Assembly: GCF_007570865.1 (NCBI RefSeq)
Contig: NZ_VLPS01000010.1
Coordinates: 62,001 to 126,000, forward strand
Direction: 5' to 3'
Source: Atlantibacter subterraneus
Lineage (GTDB): Bacteria; Pseudomonadota; Gammaproteobacteria; Enterobacterales; Enterobacteriaceae
DNA length: 64,000 bases
Shown: one piece after another, positions 18,781 through 28,789 of the stretch
How positions within the stretch are numbered: position 1 is the stretch's first letter
Layout of the letters: each line of letters begins with the position of its first letter
Notes under the pieces: model-generated
Told to the model about the DNA's origin: nothing
Database searches by the model: none
The model's input: only the letters and a program-made list of their open reading frames with translations
Translations under genes and position numbers: made by a program

Positions 18781-19848
18781 TTAACGTAATTTTACCTGCG
18801 CCCAGGCGATGCCGCTGGCGTATTCCGGCGGCAGCAGCGGGACCAGCGCTTCCAGCGAGGCGTCCAGCCTGCCGGTGTCGGTATCCGATAAATTCAGATG
18901 CCCAACCTTGCGCCCTGGCCGTACTTCTTTGTCATACCAGTGCAGATGCACCAGCGGCAGTTGCAGCCAGGCCTCATTCAGATCGCTGCCGATCAGGTTC
19001 ACCATCACCGAGGTGCTGGCGATCGCCGGCTGCGGCATCGGCAGATTGAGGATCGCCCGTAGGTGCAGTTCGAACTGGCTGATGGACGCGCCGTTCTGCG
19101 TCCAGTGGCCGCTGTTGTGTACGCGCGGGGCCAGTTCGTTAATCAGCAATCCGCCGGGGGTAATAAAACACTCCATCGCCATCACGCCGACGTAGCCCAG
19201 CTCGTGCATGATCGCGCCGAGCATGTTTTCAGCCTGCTGCTGCTGGTCGATATTGCTGTGCGGGAACGCCACGCTGGTACGCAGGATACCGTCCTGGTGC
19301 AGGTTGTGGGTCAGCGGATAAAATACCGTCTCGCCGTTGTGGCTACGTGCGCCGACCAGCGACACTTCACCGGAAAAGTTGATACCCTGCTCGACGATGC
19401 ATTCGCCGTAGCACGCCTGCGGCAACTGCGCGGTGTCATCGGCGCGCAAACGCCACTGGCCGCGTCCGTCATAGCCGCCGGTGCGGCGTTTGACGATCGC
19501 CAGCTCGCCGAGCGTCTCAAAAACTGCAGGCCATTCGCTTTCGCTGGATAACAGCTGCCACGGCGCGGTGGGCAAATCGAGTTTGTCGAACAGCTGCTTT
19601 TGGGTCAGGCGGTCGGCAATTATGGGGAACACATCGCGGTTAACGAATGCCGGGTGACGCGCCAGTTCGCGGGTTAACGCGGTTTCCGGCCAGCGCTCGA
19701 TTTCTGCGGTGATCACGCTTTGCTGAAACGGCACGGCCTCCGGCTCGGCGTCCAGTCCCACCGGCCAGACCGCAATGCCCAGCGGCTCGCCGGCCTGGCG
19801 TAGCATACGGCCTAGCTGACCGTTACCCAACACGCACACTTGTTTCAT
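18781..19848 (-). CDS. purK: N5-carboxyaminoimidazole ribonucleotide synthase PurK
   Basis: Purine synthesis: ATP and bicarbonate convert AIR to N5-CAIR, the substrate of PurE. It has 355 residues of the ATP-grasp fold. The N-terminal nucleotide-binding segment is [17 protein letters not shown], with [14 protein letters not shown] (about 117-130) in the ATP-grasp region. EVSLVGARS and [14 protein letters not shown] supply the metal and substrate sites. It overlaps purE by ATGA and is served by the same PurR-controlled promoter. Confidence 0.97.
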   Translation of the reverse strand: MKQVCVLGNGQLGRMLRQAGEPLGIAVWPVGLDAEPEAVPFQQSVITAEIERWPETALTRELARHPAFVNRDVFPIIADRLTQKQLFDKLDLPTAPWQLLSSESEWPAVFETLGELAIVKRRTGGYDGRGQWRLRADDTAQLPQACYGECIVEQGINFSGEVSLVGARSHNGETVFYPLTHNLHQDGILRTSVAFPHSNIDQQQQAENMLGAIMHELGYVGVMAMECFITPGGLLINELAPRVHNSGHWTQNGASISQFELHLRAILNLPMPQPAIASTSVMVNLIGSDLNEAWLQLPLVHLHWYDKEVRPGRKVGHLNLSDTDTGRLDASLEALVPLLPPEYASGIAWAQVKLR

Positions 19849-20354
19849 GCCGCACCCCGTGGGTCCGGATTATCCAGCACCTCGTCGGTTTGCGCTTTGC
19901 GCCATGCCGCCAGACGCGCCAGCAGCGCATCGTCATGCTGGGCGAGGATCTGCGCCGCCAGCAGTGCGGCGTTTGCAGCACCCGCTTTGCCAATCGCCAG
20001 CGTCCCTACCGGAATGCCGCGCGGCATTTGCACGATAGAGTAGAGGCTGTCCACGCCGCTCAGGGCCGCGCTTTGCACCGGCACGCCTAAAACCGGCACC
20101 AGGGTTTTCGCGGCGATCATGCCCGGCAGATGCGCCGCACCGCCTGCGCCAGCAATAATCACCTGATAACCGTTGTGCTGCGCGGATTCAGCAAAGCTGA
20201 AAAGCTTATCAGGCGTGCGGTGAGCGGAAACCACTTCAACATGGTGAGGAACATCAAGGGCATCAAGAATTTCAGCGGCATGCTGCATGGTGGCCCAGTC
20301 GCTTTTAGACCCCATCACAATGGCGATACGCGCCGGATTTTGGCTTAAAGACAT
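19845..20354 (-). CDS. purE: N5-carboxyaminoimidazole ribonucleotide mutase PurE
   Basis: Moves the carboxyl group of N5-CAIR to give 4-carboxy-AIR. It has 169 residues forming an octameric class I PurE. The motif [12 protein letters not shown] (residues about 15-26), the SAHRTPDKL catalytic loop and [14 protein letters not shown] are all present. It is the first gene of purEK; a PurR operator lies about 80 bases upstream. Confidence 0.97.
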   Translation of the reverse strand: MSLSQNPARIAIVMGSKSDWATMQHAAEILDALDVPHHVEVVSAHRTPDKLFSFAESAQHNGYQVIIAGAGGAAHLPGMIAAKTLVPVLGVPVQSAALSGVDSLYSIVQMPRGIPVGTLAIGKAGAANAALLAAQILAQHDDALLARLAAWRKAQTDEVLDNPDPRGAA

Positions 20355-20434
20355 GCGTCTTAAAACTCCTGTGAGTGCGAAAACAAGGTGCTTGTCGTTC
20401 AGAAGGGCTCAAAGAATAACATGGAAAAACCGCA

Positions 20435-20450
20435 AGGAAAACGGTTGCGT
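20435..20450 (-). promoter_or_regulatory. PurR operator of purEK
   Basis: On the minus strand ACGCAACCGTTTTCCT fits the PurR consensus (ANGCAANCGNTTNCNT) at every fixed position. It is essentially the E. coli purE operator, in the purE promoter region. Confidence 0.9.
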
Positions 20451-20642
20451 CGGCGCGGGTATGGGGTTTTTAGCCGTGACGCGCCCGCACAATTTCAATA
20501 TATCGTGTTTTTTGTCTACGCTTGAAACACGCCAACGCAGCGTACTGTCCTTCTATATCTGAAATTCAAATGACATTCCTTTACGCCATCAGCCAGGGCC
20601 GCGCTGTTTTCAGCAACGTTTGTTTCCACTGAGAGGTTAAGA

Positions 20643-22619
20643 ATGAAATTCAATCGGATAGCTGTAGGTCTCGCACTGGCTGGTTTTCTGGCTTCTTATT
20701 CACTCCCCGGCCTGGCCCAGGAAGCCCCAAAAGAGGCAGCCGCCGCCACGCAACAGGCAAATAACGCGCTGTTTAATCAACTCCCTTTCTCTGATACCCA
20801 GGATTTTACCGACGCCCATAAAGGGTTTATTGCGCCCATTCCCCAGGAAGTGATCAAAGGTGAGCAGGGTAACGTCATCTGGGATCCGACGCAGTATTCC
20901 TTTATTAAAGAAGGGGATAAAGCGCCGGATTCCGTCAACCCCAGCCTCTGGCGACAGGCGCAGCTGATTAATATCAGCGGGCTGTTTGAAGTAACCGAAG
21001 GGGTTTATCAGATCCGTAACCTTGATCTGTCGAACATGACCATTATCGAGGGGAAAGAGGGGATCACCGTGGTCGACCCGCTGGTATCAGCGGAAACCGC
21101 CAAAGTGGGGATGGATCTGTATTATAAAAATCGCGGCACCAAACCGGTGGTGGCGGTGATCTACACCCACAGCCACGTTGACCATTACGGCGGTGTGCGT
21201 GGCGTAATCGACGAAGCGGACGTCAAAGCCGGAAAAGTGAAAATCTACGCCCCGGCGGGCTTTATGGAAGAGGCGGTCTCGGAGAATATCATGGCGGGCA
21301 ACGTCATGAGCCGCCGCGCCAGCTATATGTACGGCAACCTGCTCAAGCCTGATGTGAAAGGCCAGGTCGGTGCCGGGCTGGGCACTACCACTTCCGCCGG
21401 TACGGTGACGCTGATTGCCCCAACCAATTACATTACGGAAACCGGCCAGAAAGAGGTGATTGATGGGCTAACGTACGACTTCCTGATGGCTCCGGGCTCC
21501 GAAGCCCCATCAGAAATGCTGTGGTATATCGAAGAGAAAAAACTGATCGAAACCGCCGAGGACGTCACCCATACGCTGCACAACACCTATTCCCTGCGCG
21601 GGGCGAAAATCCGCCAGCCTCTTCCCTGGTCGAAATACATTAACGAGGCGCTGAATCTGTGGGGCGACAAAGCGGAAATCATTCTCGCTCAGCACCACTG
21701 GCCGACCTGGGGCAACGATAATGTGGTTAAGCTGCTGAAGAGCCAGCGCGATTTGTATCGTTACATCAACGACCAGACGCTGCGCATGGCTAACCAGGGC
21801 CTGACGCGTGATGAAATCGCCGCTAATTTCAAGCTTCCCCCTTCGCTGGCCAATACCTGGGCTAACCGGGGTTACTACGGGTCGGTGAGCCACGACGTCA
21901 AAGCCACCTACGTGCTCTATCTCGGCTGGTTTGACGGCAACCCGGCAACCCTGGATGAACTGCCGCCGGAAGAGGGCGCGAAAAAATACGTTGAATACAT
22001 GGGCGGCGCAGATGCCGTTCTGCAAAAGGCGCAGCAGGATTTCGACCAGGGCAACTACCGTTGGGTGGCTCAGGTGGTCAGTAAAGTGGTGTTTGCCGAT
22101 CCGAATAACCAGGCTGCCCGTAACCTGGAAGCCGATGCGCTGGAACAGCTGGGATATCAGGCCGAATCAGGACCGTGGCGTAACTTCTACCTGACCGGCG
22201 CACAGGAACTGCGTAACGGCGTGCAAAAACTGCCAACGCCCAACACCGCCAGTCCGGATACGGTACGCGCCATGACGCCGGAAATGTTCTTCGATTATCT
22301 GGCCGTACACATTAATGGTGAGAAAGCGGCGGACGCCAAAGCCGTGCTTAATTTCGATTTCGGTAGCGATGGCGGTAAATATAAGGTTGAACTGGAAAAT
22401 GGCGTACTTAACCATTCCGCCAATATGGAAGACGCAAATGCGGACGCAACGATTTCGCTTTCCCGCGATGCGTTAAACCGCATTGTGCTGAAAGAAGAGA
22501 CGCTGAAAGAAGCCACCGATAAGGGCGACGTGAAAATTACCGGCAATGCCGAAAAGCTAAATGAGCTGCTGGGATATATGGATAATTTCGAGTTCTGGTT
22601 CAATATTGTAACGCCGTAA
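20643..22619 (+). CDS. Exported linear alkylsulfatase-type metallo-beta-lactamase-fold hydrolase (SdsA1/YjcS-like)
   Basis: It has 658 residues, the length of type III alkylsulfatases (SdsA1, BDS1, E. coli YjcS about 660), which cleave primary alkyl sulfates such as dodecyl sulfate. The signal peptide (KFNRIAVGLALAGFLASYS) is likely cut after GLA (residue 25), so the product is periplasmic. The zinc motif THSHVDH lies at 175-181, with ETAEDVTHTLHN and LAQHHWPTWG supplying further metal and substrate residues. A helical dimerisation region and a C-terminal SCP2-like domain (about 530-658) complete the family architecture. It has its own terminator (22631-22658). It sits between purE and lpxH, where E. 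coli has none, so it is an accessory gene. The exact substrate is not shown by sequence. Confidence 0.88.
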   Translation: MKFNRIAVGLALAGFLASYSLPGLAQEAPKEAAAATQQANNALFNQLPFSDTQDFTDAHKGFIAPIPQEVIKGEQGNVIWDPTQYSFIKEGDKAPDSVNPSLWRQAQLINISGLFEVTEGVYQIRNLDLSNMTIIEGKEGITVVDPLVSAETAKVGMDLYYKNRGTKPVVAVIYTHSHVDHYGGVRGVIDEADVKAGKVKIYAPAGFMEEAVSENIMAGNVMSRRASYMYGNLLKPDVKGQVGAGLGTTTSAGTVTLIAPTNYITETGQKEVIDGLTYDFLMAPGSEAPSEMLWYIEEKKLIETAEDVTHTLHNTYSLRGAKIRQPLPWSKYINEALNLWGDKAEIILAQHHWPTWGNDNVVKLLKSQRDLYRYINDQTLRMANQGLTRDEIAANFKLPPSLANTWANRGYYGSVSHDVKATYVLYLGWFDGNPATLDELPPEEGAKKYVEYMGGADAVLQKAQQDFDQGNYRWVAQVVSKVVFADPNNQAARNLEADALEQLGYQAESGPWRNFYLTGAQELRNGVQKLPTPNTASPDTVRAMTPEMFFDYLAVHINGEKAADAKAVLNFDFGSDGGKYKVELENGVLNHSANMEDANADATISLSRDALNRIVLKEETLKEATDKGDVKITGNAEKLNELLGYMDNFEFWFNIVTP

Positions 22620-22630
22620 AGCGTTCGCGA

Positions 22631-22658
22631 ACGGGCGAAATTATTCGCCCGTTTTTTT
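22631..22658 (+). terminator. Terminator of the alkylsulfatase gene
   Basis: CGGGCGAA and TTCGCCCG pair over four bases and are followed by seven T, 12 bases after the stop codon. Confidence 0.85.
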
Positions 22659-22680
22659 GCCTGAAGGGATCTGCATCGCA

Positions 22681-23799
22681 ATGAAACCGGTTAATAATGA
22701 GCAGCGGCTTGTCGCTACGCAAGAAATAGCCTGGGCCCGCCGGGAGGATATGGTGTATCGGGGGCTGGTGACCAGCATCCCATGGATGGCACTGGTCAAT
22801 CTCTGCTTCGCAGTCATGGTCTATTTCCGCAATATATTGTTTAACCAGATAGATGCGCAGTATTCCGTTGCGCCGCAGCTGGCAAGGATGATGGATATTT
22901 CCATGCTGGGTATTTGTCTGCTTTCTTTAAGTTTGATTGTTGCAGCATGGCGAAAATTCCGTTGGCTAAGTGGCCTATTAATTCTGCTCAGCCTTATCTG
23001 GTCCGTCAGTTGCTTTTACTTTATTGTCCACTGGCGTTTACCTTTTTCATGGCCGCTAATTACCATTTTAATGCTGACCGCACTGTCGGCTCTGTACTTT
23101 TATCCACGCGGGTTACTGGCGTATTTACTTCCGCTGTGGATCACTCTGCCGCTGGCAAGCTATTTCCGTAATCAGGGTTTCAGTATTAATTTTTTCGCTG
23201 TCTGGGCGATATTCACTTTAATACTGGTCTGTGGCTACTTTGTTCTGCGACGCTGGTTTGATGAAGCATGGCGACGTAATCAACAGAATAAAATACTTAT
23301 TGCTCGCCTGGACGCATTAGCACATCAGGACGTTTTGACAGGAACCGCGAATCGTCGTGCGCTGGAAATCCTTCTCAACCAGGCATCCGGACAAAACGCG
23401 GCCTTTTCGTTGATGATGCTGGATGTCGATTATTTCAAACGCTACAACGATCGTTACGGACACCAGGCGGGAGATGAATGTCTTGCGCGCGTGGCGCAGG
23501 CGCTGAAAAACGCGGTACGTTCTCCGGACGATATGGTTGCTCGCTATGGCGGCGAGGAATTCGCTATTGTGCTGTTTGATGCGACAGATAACGCCTGTGA
23601 GGATGTGGCGCGACGTATTCAGCAGGCTTTATTACAGGCGGCCATTCCCCATGAAGATTCCAGCGTCAGTAAGTTTGTGACCGTCAGTACGGGGATTGCT
23701 GCATATCGCGCAGGTCAGAATGCACAAAATATGCTGGCGAAAGCCGATGAAGCGTTATATCGGGCAAAAGAAAAGGGCAGAAATGGTTGGTCCCGTTAA
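22681..23799 (+). CDS. Membrane-bound diguanylate cyclase (GGEEF)
   Basis: A 372-residue protein with about six N-terminal membrane segments (residues about 30-190) and a C-terminal GGDEF domain that makes cyclic di-GMP. The active-site loop is RYGGEEF (GGEEF at 290-294), with DVDYFKRYNDRYGH (248-261) as the metal and GTP region, so it should be active. The product-inhibition site is degenerate: Asp284 is at the expected place, but the partner position (281) is Ser rather than Arg. Feedback control may therefore be weak. The ATG at 22681 is chosen; an in-frame TTG at 22657 lies inside the upstream terminator T-run. The membrane sensor family was not identified. Confidence 0.9.
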   Translation: MKPVNNEQRLVATQEIAWARREDMVYRGLVTSIPWMALVNLCFAVMVYFRNILFNQIDAQYSVAPQLARMMDISMLGICLLSLSLIVAAWRKFRWLSGLLILLSLIWSVSCFYFIVHWRLPFSWPLITILMLTALSALYFYPRGLLAYLLPLWITLPLASYFRNQGFSINFFAVWAIFTLILVCGYFVLRRWFDEAWRRNQQNKILIARLDALAHQDVLTGTANRRALEILLNQASGQNAAFSLMMLDVDYFKRYNDRYGHQAGDECLARVAQALKNAVRSPDDMVARYGGEEFAIVLFDATDNACEDVARRIQQALLQAAIPHEDSSVSKFVTVSTGIAAYRAGQNAQNMLAKADEALYRAKEKGRNGWSR

Positions 23800-23926
23800 G
23801 AGGGATTTCTCTCTGGCAGGAGCATGCCGATTCTTTAAGGGTGTTAATTACATCGCCTGCGAATAAATAGCGGGACAGGGAAATGGGATATTGAATTACA
23901 TGGATGAGTCTTATCTCAGACGGAAT

Positions 23927-23950
23927 ACCACTCCGGTTAACCGGAGTGGT
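23927..23950. terminator. Hairpin downstream of yahO
   Basis: ACCACTCCGG and CCGGAGTGGT pair over TTAA. It lies 13 bases past the yahO stop codon. The T-run is short on either strand, so it is a modest terminator or a transcript-end stabiliser. Confidence 0.55.
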
Positions 23951-23962
23951 TTGCAGAATAGA

Positions 23963-24238
23963 TTATTTTTTCTTATATATATTCGCCGTGCCATGGATCT
24001 TATTGTCGGTATTGGCAGAGGTAATTACCACCACGTCTGCCCCTTTTTCCTCTGCTTTATCAAGAAGTTCTTTCTTAGCATCAGAAGCGGAGAGCTCTCC
24101 GGAGGTCGAGATACTGCCAATTTTCTCATACTGAGATTCGACTTTATGGAAGTCATTTTTTTCCATTATTTCAGCGGCAAAAGCGTTGGAAGCAAACAGA
24201 ACGGCGGAGCCCAGCAGAATAGCAGTCGTCTTTTTCAT
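23963..24238 (-). CDS. yahO: Small periplasmic DUF1471 protein, YahO-like
   Basis: A 91-residue exported protein of the YhcN/BhsA/McbA (DUF1471) family, whose members are small stress- and biofilm-linked periplasmic proteins. The signal peptide ([20 protein letters not shown]) is cut before AEIMEK. The mature part follows E. coli YahO closely (VESQYEKIG and STS near the middle; [15 protein letters not shown] at the end). In E. coli yahO is elsewhere on the chromosome. Here it sits alone between the diguanylate cyclase and lpxH. Confidence 0.85.
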   Translation of the reverse strand: MKKTTAILLGSAVLFASNAFAAEIMEKNDFHKVESQYEKIGSISTSGELSASDAKKELLDKAEEKGADVVVITSANTDNKIHGTANIYKKK

Positions 24239-24278
24239 AAATGAATTCCTTGCAGAATTGAAATGCTATCAACGGTAA

Positions 24279-24298
24279 ACCCGCCTGAGTAAGCGGGT
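24279..24298 (-). terminator. Possible weak terminator of the ppiB-lpxH unit
   Basis: ACCCGC and GCGGGT pair over eight bases, 100 bases past the lpxH stop. On the minus strand only TTTACC follows, so it is weak. Confidence 0.35.
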
Positions 24299-24397
24299 AT
24301 TAATAGCATGGTAGACAACCTCTGAAAAAACCATCTGCTGGCGTATTACTTTTTATCGCTGTTTATTGTGCATAAAGGCTGCAAGGTTATATACCCG

Positions 24398-25120
24398 TCA
24401 ATACGGGAAAAACAGTAACTCGATATCGGTGTGACTGACTTTTATCATCGAACCTTCATGATGCCATGCGCCGAGTACATAGCGGCGGGCAGGATGGTGC
24501 TCAATGTCGAGTTCATGGATCGCCGGACGATGCGTATGCCCGTGGATCAGATGATGAACGTGGTGGCGGGTCATCACATCGATTACGGCCTGCGGATTGA
24601 CGTCCATGATCGCCTCGGATTTGGTTTGATTGGACGCTTTGCTGCCGGCGCGCATTTTAGCGGCGATACGCTGGCGAATAAACAACGGCAGAGCGAGAAA
24701 CAGCGTTTGCAGCCAGGGTTGATGCACTTTGGCGCGAAACCGCAGATAGCCGATATCGTCGGTACACAACGTGTCACCGTGCATAATCAGAATACGTTTG
24801 CCGTACAGGGTGAGCACTTGCTCTTCAGGCAGCAGGATCATACCGCTCTGGCGCGCAAAACGCTTGCCGACCAGAAAATCACGATTGCCATGGATGAAAT
24901 AGCAGGGAACACCACTATCTACCAGTGCTTTTATCGCGCTGGCGATTTTTGCGTGCAGCGGATTGGGATCGTCATCGCCGATCCAGGCTTCAAACAGGTC
25001 GCCAAGAATGTACAATGCGTCCGCTGCGCGCGCTTCGCCCGCCAACAAACGCAGAAAACCGGCGGTAATCGCCGGTTCTTCGGTACTTAAATGGAGATCT
25101 GCGATAAACAGCGTCGCCAC
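24398..25120 (-). CDS. lpxH: UDP-2,3-diacylglucosamine diphosphatase LpxH
   Basis: Lipid A synthesis: hydrolyses UDP-2,3-diacylglucosamine to lipid X and UMP at the inner membrane. It has 240 residues of the calcineurin-like metallophosphoesterase fold. Metal motifs are FIADLHLS (Asp8, His10), [21 protein letters not shown] and [10 protein letters not shown]. It follows ppiB by 3 bases on the same strand, as in E. coli. Confidence 0.97.
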   Translation of the reverse strand: MATLFIADLHLSTEEPAITAGFLRLLAGEARAADALYILGDLFEAWIGDDDPNPLHAKIASAIKALVDSGVPCYFIHGNRDFLVGKRFARQSGMILLPEEQVLTLYGKRILIMHGDTLCTDDIGYLRFRAKVHQPWLQTLFLALPLFIRQRIAAKMRAGSKASNQTKSEAIMDVNPQAVIDVMTRHHVHHLIHGHTHRPAIHELDIEHHPARRYVLGAWHHEGSMIKVSHTDIELLFFPY

Positions 25121-25123
25121 AGA

Positions 25124-25618
25124 TTACTCGCTGACGGTCACGCGCTCGATGATGACGTCTTCTTTTGGAACGTCCTGATGCATGCCGCTGCGGCCAGTGG
25201 CGACCGCTTTGATTTTATCGACCACATCCATGCCTTCAGACACTTCAGCAAACACGCAATAACCCCAACCCTGCAGGCTTTCACCGCTGAAGTTCAGGAA
25301 GTCGTTATCCACCACGTTGATAAAGAACTGTGCGGTTGCGGAGTGCGGTGCCTGGGTACGCGCCATGGCGAGGGTGCCACGGGTGTTTTTCAGGCCGTTG
25401 TTAGCTTCGTTCTGAATAGGATCTTTGGTCGGTTTCTGGCGCATGCCCGGTTCGAAACCGCCGCCCTGTACCATAAAGCCATTGATTACGCGGTGGAAAA
25501 TGGTGTTGTCGTAGAAACCTTCGCGGCAATAGTCCAGGAAGTTTTTAACCGTTGCCGGGGCTTTATCATCAAAAGTTTTGATTACGATATCGCCGTGATT
25601 GGTATGAAAAGTAACCAT
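25124..25618 (-). CDS. ppiB: Cytoplasmic peptidyl-prolyl isomerase B (cyclophilin)
   Basis: A 164-residue cyclophilin that isomerises X-Pro bonds in the cytoplasm; no signal peptide is present. The core motif [19 protein letters not shown] contains the catalytic Arg. The second conserved stretch [16 protein letters not shown] and the [15 protein letters not shown] segment are present. It is the first gene of ppiB-lpxH and divergent from cysS. Confidence 0.97.
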   Translation of the reverse strand: MVTFHTNHGDIVIKTFDDKAPATVKNFLDYCREGFYDNTIFHRVINGFMVQGGGFEPGMRQKPTKDPIQNEANNGLKNTRGTLAMARTQAPHSATAQFFINVVDNDFLNFSGESLQGWGYCVFAEVSEGMDVVDKIKAVATGRSGMHQDVPKEDVIIERVTVSE

Positions 25619-25795
25619 GCTTGCATCCTGTTCTGTTTAATGGGTGCTGTAACCTGCTGTTCAGGCCACACCGAGGAGGTTGTTATAGCATAACTCACCG
25701 GGAACGATCACCTTGCAAAGTGTGCTCCTTCCGGTTTGAATTTTGGGTTAATATACTTTTTTACCTGTAACCACACACTGACACGGAATCGCCTG

Positions 25796-27181
25796 ATGTT
25801 AAAAATCTTCAATACCCTTAGCCGCCAGAAAGAGGAATTTAAACCAATACATGCCGGGGAAGTCGGGATGTACGTGTGTGGTATCACGGTTTACGACCTC
25901 TGTCATATTGGCCATGGGCGGACCTTTGTGGCGTTTGACGTGGTAGCGCGTTATCTGCGTTTCTTAGGCTACAAGTTAAAGTACGTACGGAACATCACCG
26001 ATATTGATGACAAGATCATCAAGCGCGCCAATGAGAACGGCGAGAACTTTACCGCGCTGGTGGACCGCATGATTGTTGAAATGCATAAGGATTTCGACGC
26101 GCTGAATATTCTGCGCCCGGATAACGAGCCGCGCGCCACCCAGCATATTCATGAAATCATCGAAATTGTTGAACGACTGATTGCCCGGGAACACGCCTAT
26201 GTGGCGTCCAACGGCGATGTGATGTTCGCAGTAGAAACCGATGACGATTACGGCCTACTGTCACGCCAGGATCTGGACCAGTTGCAGGCAGGCGCGCGGG
26301 TTGAAGTGGCAGATGTGAAACGCAACCCAATGGATTTCGTGCTGTGGAAAATGTCCAAGCCGGGCGAGCCGAGCTGGCCGTCTCCGTGGGGCGAAGGGCG
26401 TCCGGGCTGGCATATCGAATGTTCCGCCATGAACTGCAAACAGCTGGGCAGCCACTTTGATATTCACGGTGGCGGTTCGGATCTGATGTTCCCGCATCAT
26501 GAAAATGAAATCGCCCAGTCTACCTGCGCCCATGATGGCGAATACGTGAACTACTGGATGCACTCCGGCATGGTGATGGTTGACCGCGAAAAGATGTCTA
26601 AATCGCTGGGCAACTTCTTTACCGTGCGCGACGTGTTGAAATTCTACGATCCGGAAACCATTCGCTACTTCCTGATGTCGGGTCACTATCGCAGCCAGTT
26701 GAACTACAGTGAAGAAAACCTCAAGCAGGCGCGTTCCGCGCTGGAGCGTTTGTACACCGCGCTGCGCGGCACCGACATTAACGCCCAGGCGGCAGGCGGC
26801 GAAGCCTTTGAGGCCCGTTTTGTCGAAGCGATGGATGACGATTTCAACACGCCGGAAGCCTATTCGGTGCTGTTTGATATGGCGCGTGAAGTTAACCGCC
26901 TGAAGTCCGTGGACGCGGCGGCAGCCAACCAGATGGCGGCGCATCTGCGTAAGCTTTCTGGCGTGCTGGGCCTGCTGGAGCAGGACCCGGAGCAATTCCT
27001 GCAAAGCGGCGCTCAGGCGGATGACGGCGAAGTGGCGGAAATTGAAGCGCTGATCCAGCAGCGTCTGGATGCCCGTAAAGCCAAAGACTGGGCGGCGGCG
27101 GATGCAGCCCGCGACCGGTTGAACGAGATGGGCATCGTGCTGGAAGATGGGCCGCAGGGCACCACCTGGCGCAGGAAGTAA
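25796..27181 (+). CDS. cysS: Cysteinyl-tRNA synthetase CysS
   Basis: Charges tRNA-Cys. It has 461 residues, the same as E. coli. The zinc-site cysteine is in [10 protein letters not shown] (Cys28), the HIGH-type motif is HIGHGR and the second class I motif is KMSKSLGN. The WHIECSAM and [15 protein letters not shown] stretches complete the active site. The ATG at 25796 matches the E. coli N-terminus ([15 protein letters not shown]); an upstream in-frame start would add 20 unlike residues. A strong terminator follows. Confidence 0.98.
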   Translation: MLKIFNTLSRQKEEFKPIHAGEVGMYVCGITVYDLCHIGHGRTFVAFDVVARYLRFLGYKLKYVRNITDIDDKIIKRANENGENFTALVDRMIVEMHKDFDALNILRPDNEPRATQHIHEIIEIVERLIAREHAYVASNGDVMFAVETDDDYGLLSRQDLDQLQAGARVEVADVKRNPMDFVLWKMSKPGEPSWPSPWGEGRPGWHIECSAMNCKQLGSHFDIHGGGSDLMFPHHENEIAQSTCAHDGEYVNYWMHSGMVMVDREKMSKSLGNFFTVRDVLKFYDPETIRYFLMSGHYRSQLNYSEENLKQARSALERLYTALRGTDINAQAAGGEAFEARFVEAMDDDFNTPEAYSVLFDMAREVNRLKSVDAAAANQMAAHLRKLSGVLGLLEQDPEQFLQSGAQADDGEVAEIEALIQQRLDARKAKDWAAADAARDRLNEMGIVLEDGPQGTTWRRK

Positions 27182-27200
27182 TCCACTAATACGAATAATA

Positions 27201-27224
27201 AAGCGGCGAAAGCCGCTTTTTTTT
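27201..27224 (+). terminator. Terminator of cysS
   Basis: AAGCGGC and GCCGCTT pair around GAAA, followed by an unbroken T-run, 19 bases after the cysS stop. It may also block convergent transcripts. Confidence 0.9.
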
Positions 27225-27233
27225 GCCCGTGAT

Positions 27234-27758
27234 TTAGCGGCGGCGCAAGCGCCAGAGCACCAAAGCCATCAGCACGCCCGGCAGCCATACCCACAGCAGT
27301 TCAGAAAGGATGACCTGATGCCCTTCGGGAGTCAGGTATTTTCGCAGGGCGAAGGGGGCGACTTTAATCACCTGCCATGGCGCGAAAAAACGTTCATCCG
27401 ACCAGGGCCACAGCCAGCCCACGCCTTTCCCTCCGGTGGTGACTGAATCCAGCAGGCTGTGCGACAGCAGCGATACCGTTAAAAACAACCAGCAGCGCAC
27501 CAGCCCGGTTTGAAACCATCGTCGGGCAATCAGCACACACAGCAGCGGCACCACAAATGCGAACAGCAGCGAGTGAGTAAATCCGCGATGACCAAAAACA
27601 TTGCCGTATTCCACGCCGAGGCGGAACGAAAGCACATCCGCATCAGGCAACATGGCGAGCGCAATGCCCGTTAATAGCAGACGGGGCGGAATGATTTTAC
27701 TGCCCAGGCCGAGCCCAAGGCAGAGCGGAACGGCGGCGTGGGTAACAATGGTTGGCAT
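27234..27758 (-). CDS. ybcI: Inner-membrane metal-dependent hydrolase YbcI (YdjM/LexA-binding-like family)
   Basis: A 174-residue membrane protein of the DUF457 family (predicted metal-dependent membrane hydrolases). Conserved acidic and histidine motifs are THAAVP, LAMLPDADVLSF, FGHRGFTHSLLFAF and LSHSLLDSVTTGG. Four or five membrane segments are visible. The ATG at 27756-27758 (MPTIVTHAAVP) fits E. coli YbcI; the longer frame adds ten residues. It is convergent with cysS, as in E. coli. The function is not established. Confidence 0.9.
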   Translation of the reverse strand: MPTIVTHAAVPLCLGLGLGSKIIPPRLLLTGIALAMLPDADVLSFRLGVEYGNVFGHRGFTHSLLFAFVVPLLCVLIARRWFQTGLVRCWLFLTVSLLSHSLLDSVTTGGKGVGWLWPWSDERFFAPWQVIKVAPFALRKYLTPEGHQVILSELLWVWLPGVLMALVLWRLRRR

Positions 27759-28020
27759 AACAACTTCCACGGTAAAAGGTTGCGGCAAACTATAGCTCAG
27801 CGCAGGTCCATCGGGAGCAGGAGGTTATCTGAAACCAGAGGGGGAAGGGTGCCAGGATGACGCGCGGACTTGGCGTTTGATCACATTTTTAAACTTTTTT
27901 ATTTGTCCTAAAAACAGTGTCTTAGAAACGAATCCCGGTTATCGACTTGCGATGTGCCCACAGACTGCCAGTCTTAAATCAGTCACTTAACGCAGCATTG
28001 CAACATAAACAGGAGGTTAC

Positions 28021-28785
28021 ATGGCACGTTTTCAGCAGAAAGTGGTGGTGATCACTGGCGCAGGGTCCGGGATTGGCGAAGGGGCGGCGACGCGCTTCTC
28101 CAGTGAGGGAGCCAGCGTTGTGCTGGTGGGCCGTACGCCGGAAAAACTGGAAAAAGTGGCGGCTAAATTACCGCAGGGTAAGCATCTGGTAGTGCCATGC
28201 GATGTATCGAAAGCCGATGAAGTTGAAAATCTGGCACAGCGCGTGGTGGATGAGTATGGCCGCGTGGATGTGCTGGTGAATAACGCGGGCGTGATCGTGC
28301 AGGGCCGCATTGATAAAATTACGTTGAATGACTGGGAAACCGTGATGGGTACCGACCTGAACGGCGTGTTCTACTGCACCCACTATTTCATGCCGGAGTT
28401 ACTGAAGACCAAAGGCAATGTCGTGAATATCTCTTCTGTTTCCGGCCTGGGTGGAGACTGGGGGATGAGCGTATATAACGCCGCTAAAGGCGCTATCACC
28501 AACTTTACCCGCGCGCTGGCGATGGATTATGGTGCCGACGGCGTGCGGGTTAACGCCATTTGCCCTGGCTTTACCTTTACCGAACTGACTGAGGATATGA
28601 AGCAGAATGAGCCGCTGCTGCAAAAATTCTATGAGCGCATTCCGCTTAAACGCGCCGGAGAGCCGGAAGATATCGCCGATGCTATCGCGTTTATCGCCAG
28701 CGATGATGCCCGCTACATTACTGGCGTAAATCTGCCAGTCGACGGTGGCCTGACGGCATCGAACGGGCAGCCACCGCAGGCGTAA
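28021..28785 (+). CDS. Short-chain dehydrogenase/reductase of unknown substrate
   Basis: A 254-residue classical SDR. The cofactor loop is TGAGSGIG (residues about 12-19). Arg after VVLVGRT suggests NADP preference, CDVS follows, and NNAG is near 88-91. The catalytic Ser (NISSVSG) and the YNAAK pair are present. A strong AGGAGG ribosome site precedes the ATG. It is accessory relative to E. coli and lies convergent with the LacI regulator only 4 bases away. It may act on a sugar-derived alcohol or ketone linked to the PTS next door, but its own promoter shows no copy of the palindromic operator found at the PTS gene, so co-regulation is unproven. Confidence 0.85.
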   Translation: MARFQQKVVVITGAGSGIGEGAATRFSSEGASVVLVGRTPEKLEKVAAKLPQGKHLVVPCDVSKADEVENLAQRVVDEYGRVDVLVNNAGVIVQGRIDKITLNDWETVMGTDLNGVFYCTHYFMPELLKTKGNVVNISSVSGLGGDWGMSVYNAAKGAITNFTRALAMDYGADGVRVNAICPGFTFTELTEDMKQNEPLLQKFYERIPLKRAGEPEDIADAIAFIASDDARYITGVNLPVDGGLTASNGQPPQA

Positions 28786-28789
28786 TGCA

